NCBI GenBank assembly: GCA_002418985.1
Contig: DIFE01000147.1
Span: 1 to 36,245 of the forward strand
Length of the DNA stretch: 36,245 nucleotides
Reading direction: 5' to 3'
Source: Deltaproteobacteria bacterium UBA5756
GTDB lineage: Bacteria > Desulfobacterota > Syntrophorhabdia > Syntrophorhabdales > Syntrophorhabdaceae
The notes under the pieces were generated by a model. It was not told where the DNA came from and did no database searches. It saw only the letters and a list, made by a program, of their open reading frames with translations. This document shows positions 16,527 to 22,932 of the stretch, piece by piece (the first letter of the stretch is position 1; each line of letters starts with the position of its first letter). Made by a program: the position numbers and the translations under genes.

Positions 16527-16745
16527 TCAAACGGAGACTACTTCCTTGACCTCGGGGATCTCCTGTTTGAGCTGTTTCTCCACACCCATCTTCAGTGTCA
16601 TCATGCTCATCGGACAGCTTCCGCACGCTCCCTGAAGCTTGACCTTTACAACGCCATCGACGACATCGACGAGCTGAATATCGCCCCCGTCCCTCTGCAG
16701 GAGCGGTCTGATCTTTTCAAGTACCTGCTGAACCCTTTCTTTCAT
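16527..16745 (-). CDS. NifU C-terminal-domain protein (Fe-S scaffold-like)
   Basis: At 72 residues this is a stand-alone NifU/Nfu C-terminal domain. It reads RPLLQRDGGDIQLVDVVDG, then the metal-binding pair C41-G-S-C44-P, and ends with an amphipathic helix. Such small proteins hold or carry an Fe-S cluster between two subunits, passing it to apo-proteins. Its ATG overlaps the hsp20 stop codon (ATGA), so synthesis is coupled to that of the chaperone. This fits protection or repair of Fe-S proteins under stress, an inference from context. Confidence 0.93.
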   Translation of the reverse strand: MKERVQQVLEKIRPLLQRDGGDIQLVDVVDGVVKVKLQGACGSCPMSMMTLKMGVEKQLKQEIPEVKEVVSV

Positions 16746-17245
16746 TTTTTCCTCCGTTGCTTCAGGGCCCGCCCGGCAGTCGGCACGGGTTCACCTTGCC
16801 GGACGCTGACCTTGATCTCTTTCACCGCTATCTTGCGGGACTTCGGCACCGTAATAGTGAGAACACCTTCCTTGTATGTGGCGCCGGCCTTCTCACCGAC
16901 AACCTCGGCAGGAAGCTGGATGCTCCTCATAAAGGACCCGTGTACTCTTTCCGCACGGTAGTAATCTTCTTCCTTGAATTCCTCGCTGCGCTTGCGTTCA
17001 CCTTCCACGGTCAATTTGTCTCCGAGTATCGTGATCGCCACTTCCTTTGGATCTATTGCGGGTATGTCCATGTTGATAACGATATCCTGTTCCCTTTCGA
17101 GGACATCCACGGCAGGAAGCCAGTCCGCCTCCCGAAGCGATGGAAAACCGGCCTCGCCGAAAAATTCCTCGAATACCCGGTCCATTTCTTCACGCAAAGA
17201 AGGAAACCGCGTCTCCCACATGGATTTCCAAGGTGTCAAGGGCAT
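16742..17245 (-). CDS. Small heat shock protein (Hsp20 / alpha-crystallin family)
   Basis: The protein is 167 residues from the ATG at 17245. The alpha-crystallin domain runs from about residue 43 (PAVDVLEREQDIVINMDIPAIDPKEVAITI) to the A-x-x-x-GVL-TI motif (ATYKEGVLTITVPK). The N-terminal arm is Trp/Phe rich (WKSMWETRFPSLREEMDRVFEEFFGEAGF) and the tail is basic. It is an ATP-independent holdase. I picked the ATG at 17245 because AGGAGG lies seven bases before it; the in-frame ATG two codons earlier is only one base from the same site. It overlaps the NifU-domain gene by 4 bases and follows the DUF4177-like gene closely. Confidence 0.95.
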   Translation of the reverse strand: MPLTPWKSMWETRFPSLREEMDRVFEEFFGEAGFPSLREADWLPAVDVLEREQDIVINMDIPAIDPKEVAITILGDKLTVEGERKRSEEFKEEDYYRAERVHGSFMRSIQLPAEVVGEKAGATYKEGVLTITVPKSRKIAVKEIKVSVRQGEPVPTAGRALKQRRKK

Positions 17246-17260
17246 ACCCATACCTCCTGC

Positions 17261-17533
17261 TTACACTTGCTGCGGGACCGGGACGAGTCTTTTCCAGAAA
17301 CTGACGATGCCCGACTGATGGAAAACAAGCTGAACGAGTTCCCACCCCGATGTGCCCATTTCATTCAACAATGTAGAAAGGTTATCGAGTTGTTCAACCC
17401 CCACTTCATGAACCTCACACTCACCGTCGGGCCTGCAGGCATAAATGAGGTTGTTCTCTTTCTCTATATCGACCCCTCTCCTTTTCAGCTCCTCTAAAGA
17501 GTAAATTCTGACGGTATGTTCGAATTTGTTCAT
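17261..17533 (-). CDS. Small protein with DUF4177-like C-terminus
   Basis: This 90-residue cytoplasmic protein has a C-terminal segment LNEMGTSGWELVQLVFHQ followed by SFWKRLV, which resembles the DUF4177 family (small proteins with a conserved Gly-Trp-Glu-Leu core). The first half (VRIYSLEELKRRGVDIEKENNLIYACRPDGECEVHEV) is not recognised. It is the first gene of a tight set with hsp20 and the NifU-domain gene and has a GGGG ribosome binding site before the ATG. The function is unknown; a stress-linked role is only suggested by the neighbours. Confidence 0.75.
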   Translation of the reverse strand: MNKFEHTVRIYSLEELKRRGVDIEKENNLIYACRPDGECEVHEVGVEQLDNLSTLLNEMGTSGWELVQLVFHQSGIVSFWKRLVPVPQQV

Positions 17534-17601
17534 GGTCGACCCCTTTCCCGCGATTCTTTATCCTATAATGATAAACCATTGTGTTATATTTTTAAAGTGT
17601 C

Positions 17602-18513
17602 ATGACCGATTTTCCCGCCTACACAAGATTATATTCCCGCGGCCTGCTTGAAGACAGGCTTGAGGCAATCCTCTCCCTGTCGGCTCCATGCGTCCTCTGT
17701 CCAAGAAGGTGCATGGCCGACAGAATGGGCGGCGACCGCGGATACTGCAACGCCCCCTACGACCTCTACGTTTCGTCCGCTTCGCCGCATTTCGGCGAGG
17801 AAGAACCCCTGGTGGGAACCGGGGGTTCGGGGACAATTTTCATGACACACTGTAATTTGAGGTGTGCCTTCTGTCAGAATTTTGAGATCAGCATCCGCGG
17901 GGAAGGCATCAGTTGTTCGGCGGCGGCCCTTGCCGATGTCATGCTGGATCTGCAGGGGAAAGGTTGCCACAATATCAATTTTGTCACTCCGACCCACTAT
18001 ATCCACCAGATCGTCAGGGCCCTTCCCCTTGCGATAGAGAAAGGCCTCACTGTTCCGCTGGTATACAATACCGGCGGTTACGATTCATGGGATGTGATAG
18101 GGCTCCTCGAGGGAATTTTCGATATCTACATGCCCGACATCAAATTCATGAATCCGGCACTCGCCTCACGGTATTGCCGGGCCGAGGATTATCTCGTCGT
18201 CGTGTCGCCTGTGGTCAAAGAAATGTTCAGGCAGGTCGGAGATCTCGTTACGGACGAAAACGGGATCGCACGACGGGGGCTCCTCATACGGCATCTCGTA
18301 ATGCCCGGTGCTGCCGGGGACACCCGGGCCGTGCTTGATTTCATAGCCTCCCAAATATCCCGCGATTCATATGTCAACATCATGTCCCAGTATTACCCTT
18401 GTTACCGTGCTGATGACCTTCCTGAGATTTCCCGCAGAATAACGGGTGAGGAGTACGAAGAGGCTCTCGCCTATGCGCGGTCCATCGGCCTTACTCGGGC
18501 TTCCCGCCACTGA
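17602..18513 (+). CDS. Radical SAM protein, PflX / PFL-activating-enzyme-like (COG1313 type)
   Basis: The protein is 303 residues. The radical SAM cluster motif is C84-x3-C88-x2-C91 in THCNLRCAFCQN. Upstream is an additional cysteine-rich segment, C30, C33, C37 and C49 (CVLCPRRC...GYC), that probably binds another Fe-S centre. Further segments typical of the PflX group are FGEEEPLVGTGGSGTIF, NFVTPTHY, YNTGGYDS, YMPDIKF and LVMPG. It is named for similarity to pyruvate formate-lyase activase, but no glycyl-radical enzyme gene is nearby, so the substrate is unknown. There is no clear Shine-Dalgarno; a TATAAT lies at 17564-17569 but without a good -35. Its last 23 bases overlap the end of the convergent lipoprotein gene. 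Confidence 0.9.
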   Translation: MTDFPAYTRLYSRGLLEDRLEAILSLSAPCVLCPRRCMADRMGGDRGYCNAPYDLYVSSASPHFGEEEPLVGTGGSGTIFMTHCNLRCAFCQNFEISIRGEGISCSAAALADVMLDLQGKGCHNINFVTPTHYIHQIVRALPLAIEKGLTVPLVYNTGGYDSWDVIGLLEGIFDIYMPDIKFMNPALASRYCRAEDYLVVVSPVVKEMFRQVGDLVTDENGIARRGLLIRHLVMPGAAGDTRAVLDFIASQISRDSYVNIMSQYYPCYRADDLPEISRRITGEEYEEALAYARSIGLTRASRH

Positions 18514-18784
18514 TCCTTTTACTCAGAGCTCTATCAGCCCTGATGATCTCCTGCGGGTCTTTTCCGGCAATCTCCCACGAGTAGGCCCCTTTTCCATCTC
18601 TCCTGAGCTTTATTTTGATGTCCCCCCTGAGGCTCTTCCTGATTTCCTCAAGTTCCTTCCCGTGTCGTGCATCCGATACAACTCCCGTCCTGACGGGCTC
18701 CTTGATCGCCGCCTCCCGGCCACATCCTGAAAACACGGCTATGAGCAGGACTGAAACCGACAACGTTTTCCCGATACCACCCAT
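18491..18784 (-). CDS. Small lipoprotein of unknown function
   Basis: This 97-residue protein has a lipoprotein signal: MGGIGKT, a hydrophobic stretch, then a lipobox FSGC with C21 as the lipid-modified residue. The mature part is short and charged (IKIKLRRDGKGAYSWEIAGKDPQEIIRADRALSKRI) and ends in GGKPE. I chose the ATG at 18784 since GGAGGTG lies five bases before it and the signal begins there; a longer open frame to 18994 has no support. It overlaps the radical SAM gene tail-to-tail. No family is recognised; it could be an envelope protein tethered to the inner or outer membrane. Confidence 0.75.
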   Translation of the reverse strand: MGGIGKTLSVSVLLIAVFSGCGREAAIKEPVRTGVVSDARHGKELEEIRKSLRGDIKIKLRRDGKGAYSWEIAGKDPQEIIRADRALSKRISGGKPE

Positions 18785-18911
18785 ATTTTCACCTCCATTC
18801 ACCAATTCATATTTGCTTGAACAACGCGTCCGCGATTCTCTTTCAGGACTGATATTACTTTTCACGCGAACGAATTGCCTCCCTTGGCGGCTCAAAAGGA
18901 ACTTTACCGTT

Positions 18912-18940
18912 TTGAAACCCGGTTTCCTGGTGTATATTCT
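18912..18940 (+). promoter_or_regulatory. Sigma-70-like promoter of the release-factor-like gene
   Basis: TTGAAA (18912-18917) and TATTCT (18935-18940) are exactly 17 bases apart, 16 bases before the ATG and just ahead of the GGAGAGG ribosome binding site. Confidence 0.5.
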
Positions 18941-18956
18941 ATCGGAGAGGTTAAAC

Positions 18957-19403
18957 ATGGCGTTGCCAACAAAGTTTTCGGTGAGCCCCGACAAGGAAAG
19001 AGCCCTTCAGGAGAGGATGGAACAGCTCGGAATCGACGAGAAGGACATTGTCGAACGATTCATACGCTCTTCGGGACATGGGGGGCAGAACGTCAACAAG
19101 GTTGCCACCTGCGTGTACCTCAAGCACATTCCTACGGGAGTGGAGGTCAAGTGCCAGCAGGAACGCTCTCAGGCTATGAACAGGTTCCTGGCCCGGCGTA
19201 TTCTGGCGGACAAGATCGAGAACATTGCCCTCGGACGGGAAAGCAAACAGCAACAGACGAGAGAGAAGATAAGGCGCCAGAAGAGAAGGCGCTCCCGGAG
19301 GGCAAAAGAGAAGGTCCTGCACATCAAACACCTCACAGGAGAAAAGAAAAAATCCCGGTCCTTCCGGCCCGGTCCTTCCGACTATCCCGGCGAAGACTCC
19401 TAA
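18957..19403 (+). CDS. GGQ-domain peptide chain release factor-like protein (ribosome rescue candidate)
   Basis: The protein is 148 residues from the ATG at 18957 (GGAGAGG six bases upstream); the much longer open frame to 18615 overlaps the antisense lipoprotein gene and is not used. The RF-1 catalytic loop is present as SSGHGGQNVNKVAT, GGQ at residues 42-44, followed by KHIPTGVEVKCQQERSQAMNR. There is no codon-recognition domain. The C-terminal tail is very basic (ESKQQQTREKIRRQKRRRSRR and more), as in ArfB/ICT1-type factors that insert a tail into the empty mRNA channel. It probably hydrolyses peptidyl-tRNA on stalled ribosomes. The order of domain and tail favours rescue over normal termination, but it differs enough from ArfB that I give no symbol. 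Confidence 0.85.
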   Translation: MALPTKFSVSPDKERALQERMEQLGIDEKDIVERFIRSSGHGGQNVNKVATCVYLKHIPTGVEVKCQQERSQAMNRFLARRILADKIENIALGRESKQQQTREKIRRQKRRRSRRAKEKVLHIKHLTGEKKKSRSFRPGPSDYPGEDS

Positions 19404-19425
19404 GGGCGGTCCCTTCGGCCCGGGT

Positions 19426-19452
19426 TAAAGTTTGTCGTCATCCTGCCGATAA
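19426..19452 (+). promoter_or_regulatory. Perfect sigma-28 (FliA) promoter of the nucleotide cyclase gene
   Basis: TAAAGTTT (19426-19433), an 11-base spacer, then GCCGATAA (19445-19452). Both elements and the spacer match the enterobacterial FliA consensus exactly. The ATG at 19467 is 14 bases after the -10 element, leaving a leader of only about 6-8 bases. Confidence 0.85.
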
Positions 19453-19466
19453 ATACTCCGACTGCC

Positions 19467-22169
19467 ATGAGCCTGAACGCCACCTCGAAGGAAAAGCCCG
19501 TACAAAATTTCCTCACGTCCCTTATGGAGGCATACCCTGACGCATCGATGCGGGACATTGCCGTACTTTTCACCGATGTGGTCGGTTCGACGACCTTTTT
19601 CAAGACCCATGGCGACATCCGCGGACGGGAAATGCTCAGAACACACCACCATATGGCCATGTCGATCGTGGAGGACTATGGGGGATCGCTCATAAAGGAA
19701 GTCGGCGATTCCGTCCTTGTGTACTTTCCGGACCCTGCGGAGGCTCTTAAGGCGGCAGTCTCCATGCAGCACAGATTCCTCCTCCACAACCAGCAGAGTA
19801 CCCCGGACGACCAGATCCATGTCAGAATCGGATTGCACCACGGTAAGGTGATCGTCGAAGAGAAAGACATATACGGTGACGTTGTCAACGTTGCCGCGAA
19901 GTTGACCAATCTTGCCGGGGGGGATCAAATATTTGTTTCCCATGAGGTATACGCAACCACAAGAAGCCTTCCTTCGATACAGTTCGAGCGTATCGATTTC
20001 TGGAACATGAAAAATGTCCCCGACGGTCTGACGATATACAAGGTCGTCTGGGAAAATGCGCAGGCAGGGGCTCCTGCGCGAAGAATCCTCGTGGTCCTCG
20101 TACCCGATCCCCTTCATCCTGAAATAGGCACTATTGTGGATGCAACCGACCTGCCCCCTCGTGAAGAGGACGACCCCGTCGAAGATGCATGTCTTTCCGT
20201 GGAAAGGTCGCGTGACAATAAACCGGTGCTGGTCTATACGAAAACCTCCGCAGCGGTTCAGGCATCGGAAAGGATATTTGCCGGGCTTACCGGGAATCAG
20301 ACCCCGGCGGGCATGTGCCTTCCTCTGAAGATCTTTATAACGAACGTCTCCGCCCGTGATGAAGAAACGATCCTTTCAAGCGGCCCGGGACCCGAACTCG
20401 ATACCGTTCCCTACGGCAGTATCTATGTAACGGCGGACGTGTGCCAGCAAATGCGAAGTCATAATCGCGTCGCCGGAGGGGCCGTCGTTGAATTCGAATC
20501 CTCCGGCAGCCTCTTCAGGATATCAGGCCGGGGACAACTGAAAGAGAATCTTCCTGATCCGGAGCTCTCCACTTCAATCAATCCCGCACCTCAAGGAACG
20601 TATTCCCCGTGTTTTTATTGCGGGAGCCGGCGGCACAAGATCACTAATTGCCCGTCCAGGACCCTGACTGAATCGGGCAGATCCATCCATCTCCTGGGAT
20701 ACCTTCCCATGCCGGCTATCGAAGAACTTGCCTTGTCTCTGGAAAAGTCACTCAGCGACATCGAGGCCGGGGCCAACCCATTTTCCGTGGAATCGGTGCC
20801 GTCTAAAAAAGACCTCGCCGCCCATGCCTATTATGACCTTAAGTCGCTATACCAGTTCCGTTTTTCTCAGATCGTCTGGAACAGCAATGCGGGCTCCTGG
20901 GATACGCTCCGGGCGGCCCAGGCAGAAAACCAGGGAGGATTCGCCTGGCTGGCACAGGATTCGCTGCGCGTCTCCAATTATGACAAAGCCCGGTCATTTC
21001 TCAAGCTGGCACTCGAAAGAAAACCCAAGGACTATAAAGCCTTCTGTGTCTCGGGATTTCTCAACATGGAACTGGAGAACATGCCGGCAGCCATATCGGA
21101 CTTGACGAAAGCCCTCGAGTTTGCAGACACGAATATCCGGAAGATATACATCTCGATGCTCCTTTCACGGCTCTACAAACTGTCCGGGGATTCCAGGAAA
21201 TTCAAGAGCACCCTGAGCGAAGCGCGCCTTCTGGATTCGGCCTGCCACGAAGCCGTCTATGAAGACATCGTCCTCGGATTTGAGGAGAACAATGAAAAAT
21301 CGGCCCTCCAGAAGCTCATCCGCCTTATCGGGGAAGACCGGAACTTCTTTGTCGTCTCCCTTATAGACCCCGAACTCTCGCAACATCGCAATACCATATA
21401 CGTGCATTTGACGGAGCTTCTGGCCGAAGCAAAGAAGGACGCCCTCTCCCACTTCGAAGATGCGCGGAAGGATTTTGCCAGATCCCGGACCCTTCTACCG
21501 CTCGCGGCCTTGAAATCAATCGACCCCGTCGTTCTTGAAATCGAAAAACAGATACAATCGGAAAGCTATTTCGGCTGCCTCGATGTCCCCCACCGATGCG
21601 CCCGCATAAAGATAATGTGCAAAAATGCCCTCAACGAGCAGATTCACACGATTGCCGCGATCACAAAGGAGCTGAAAGCACGCTTTCAAAAAGCGGAGGA
21701 ATTCCTGAAGTCCTACCGGTATGCCCAGTTGACGCAAAAACACCGCGGGCGCCTTGCCCATCTCAAGGGCTCCCTCAGTCAGATCGGCGACGTGCGGTAT
21801 TTCGAATCGTCCGGAGAATTCGAAAACTGCTTCCATGTGTGCCAGGATATTTCCAAACAACTCTCCTCTCTCGAAAGCAGGCTGGAACTCCTGGACATTG
21901 CAGCCCAAGCTATCCGGATGTGTTTCAAATTTCTCAAAAGCTCCTCCATCTCTTTTTCAATTGTCTTTTTCATCGGGATCTTCCTATTCCCCCTCATATC
22001 CGACCCGATCAACACCATGCTGGCCAAACTCGATATTTCATTGTTCCAGAACGCCTGGTCGTTACAGAAATCGTTCCTGATCCTCGGGGGAATCGTAAGC
22101 ATCGTCGCCTCATTTTTGGTTACCATCAGGGAAGTGCTTACAGCCGAACGCAAGGGTAAGGACCTTTGA
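19467..22169 (+). CDS. Class III nucleotide cyclase with zinc knuckle, TPR region and C-terminal membrane segments
   Basis: The protein is 900 residues. Residues about 28-195 are a class III adenylate/guanylate cyclase domain with metal-binding D37 (VLFTDVVGST) and D81 (KEVGDSVLVYF). The DIYGDVVNVAAKL stretch has the transition-state Asn (N141), but Lys145 stands where most cyclases have Arg. Residues 382-395 are a CCHC zinc knuckle, C-x2-C-x4-H-x4-C (CFYCGSRRHKITNC). Residues about 490-595 look like TPRs (YDKARSFLKLALERKPKDYKA). A helical region (660-810) and two membrane segments (about 826-844 and 870-887) end the chain, so the cyclase faces the cytoplasm at the N-terminus. It has a perfect sigma-28 promoter and no Shine-Dalgarno. 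Activity is likely but not certain given Lys145. Start codons at residues 20 or 28 are possible alternatives. Confidence 0.88.
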   Translation: MSLNATSKEKPVQNFLTSLMEAYPDASMRDIAVLFTDVVGSTTFFKTHGDIRGREMLRTHHHMAMSIVEDYGGSLIKEVGDSVLVYFPDPAEALKAAVSMQHRFLLHNQQSTPDDQIHVRIGLHHGKVIVEEKDIYGDVVNVAAKLTNLAGGDQIFVSHEVYATTRSLPSIQFERIDFWNMKNVPDGLTIYKVVWENAQAGAPARRILVVLVPDPLHPEIGTIVDATDLPPREEDDPVEDACLSVERSRDNKPVLVYTKTSAAVQASERIFAGLTGNQTPAGMCLPLKIFITNVSARDEETILSSGPGPELDTVPYGSIYVTADVCQQMRSHNRVAGGAVVEFESSGSLFRISGRGQLKENLPDPELSTSINPAPQGTYSPCFYCGSRRHKITNCPSRTLTESGRSIHLLGYLPMPAIEELALSLEKSLSDIEAGANPFSVESVPSKKDLAAHAYYDLKSLYQFRFSQIVWNSNAGSWDTLRAAQAENQGGFAWLAQDSLRVSNYDKARSFLKLALERKPKDYKAFCVSGFLNMELENMPAAISDLTKALEFADTNIRKIYISMLLSRLYKLSGDSRKFKSTLSEARLLDSACHEAVYEDIVLGFEENNEKSALQKLIRLIGEDRNFFVVSLIDPELSQHRNTIYVHLTELLAEAKKDALSHFEDARKDFARSRTLLPLAALKSIDPVVLEIEKQIQSESYFGCLDVPHRCARIKIMCKNALNEQIHTIAAITKELKARFQKAEEFLKSYRYAQLTQKHRGRLAHLKGSLSQIGDVRYFESSGEFENCFHVCQDISKQLSSLESRLELLDIAAQAIRMCFKFLKSSSISFSIVFFIGIFLFPLISDPINTMLAKLDISLFQNAWSLQKSFLILGGIVSIVASFLVTIREVLTAERKGKDL

Positions 22170-22193
22170 TTCGGGCGCAGGCCCGAATCAAAG
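22164..22193 (+). terminator. 13-bp perfect hairpin overlapping the cyclase stop codon
   Basis: CTTTGATTCGGGC (22164-22176) pairs perfectly with 22181-22193 around a GCAG loop. The left arm contains the TGA stop (22167-22169). The following bases are only moderately T-rich, so it may act as a 3'-end stabiliser or a weak terminator. Confidence 0.6.
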
Positions 22194-22224
22194 AAATGAC
22201 TGGTTATTCTTTAATTCTTCGCTC

Positions 22225-22253
22225 TTTACTGTCTTTCACGAAATTGTTATACT
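22225..22253 (+). promoter_or_regulatory. Sigma-70-like promoter directly before the winged-helix-like gene
   Basis: TTTACT (22225-22230) and TATACT (22248-22253) lie 17 bases apart (4/6 and 5/6). The GTG start is at 22262, eight bases after the -10, so the transcript would be leaderless or nearly so. Confidence 0.5.
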
Positions 22254-22261
22254 AGCAACCT

Positions 22262-22906
22262 GTGGAGACACTAACCCCGAATGAACTTGCGGAACTGCTG
22301 CTCGTCGCTTCCTATGAGGAAACCGAGGCCCTCGGACACACCCTTTTCTTGATCTCCATTACCGAGATAGCGGGCAATCTCGGAGTGTACAATCTGGACG
22401 AAGTCATCGATGCCTGCCATCTTCTGGAGGAAAAGGGGTTGATCCTTCTCGCTTTCGACCATGCGACCGCTCTCAGTGCATCTATTACACCCGCGGGCGA
22501 GGCGTATGTGCAGGAGGGTGGAGAAACCGGTATCATCGGCGAATATCTACGCTACCGGGCCGTTGCTGCCAACCGTAACGCTGGCGACGCATTGCCTGGG
22601 GGGGTAGCACCGATTCCGTCCTCCGGCGGTTTCGAACGCGCTACCCTTCCCACAAATAGCGTAGGATCCCATCCCCAGCAGGAGAGCACGGGTCATATCA
22701 TCGCAAGTATGGAAATGCTCGTCCGAAACGATCCTTCGTTTGCCCCTGATACGGCGAACGATATCATTATCGACATACGGACATTTGAGCTTCAACTCTC
22801 GAAAGGGACGATCAACGCAGGGCTTCTCGACCTGCTGGCCGCCGAATTGCGGCGCGCTCCCGCTCTTTCACCTCTAGTCGATCTTCTGCTCACCATGAAG
22901 TCATGA
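22262..22906 (+). CDS. Unknown protein with winged-helix-like N-terminal region
   Basis: The 214-residue protein starts at a GTG with no Shine-Dalgarno. Residues 1-85 resemble a winged helix: a helical lead-in, TEIAGNLGVYNLDEVIDACHLLEEKGLILLAFDHATALSASITPAGEAYV has the shape recognition helix, wing strands, and a closing helix. This could bind DNA or proteins. Residues 100-145 are a low-complexity linker rich in Gly, Pro and Ser. The last 50 residues (DIIIDIRTFELQLSKGTINAGLLDLLAAELRRAP) are helical. No family was recognised with certainty. It follows the cyclase gene by 92 bases, with its own promoter, and converges with the MCP gene 26 bases further on. It may be a regulator linked to the cyclase, which is a guess. 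Confidence 0.7.
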   Translation: METLTPNELAELLLVASYEETEALGHTLFLISITEIAGNLGVYNLDEVIDACHLLEEKGLILLAFDHATALSASITPAGEAYVQEGGETGIIGEYLRYRAVAANRNAGDALPGGVAPIPSSGGFERATLPTNSVGSHPQQESTGHIIASMEMLVRNDPSFAPDTANDIIIDIRTFELQLSKGTINAGLLDLLAAELRRAPALSPLVDLLLTMKS

Positions 22907-22932
22907 CCGACGACAAGAACTGTTACCTCATG

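Noticed and set aside
18615..18956. Extension of the release-factor-like frame 114 codons upstream
   Set aside because: It runs antisense to the lipoprotein gene, has no homology-like pattern, and a good ribosome binding site and promoter precede the ATG at 18957.
18785..18994. Upstream extension of the lipoprotein frame
   Set aside because: It would bury the lipoprotein signal 70 residues inside; the Shine-Dalgarno supports 18784.
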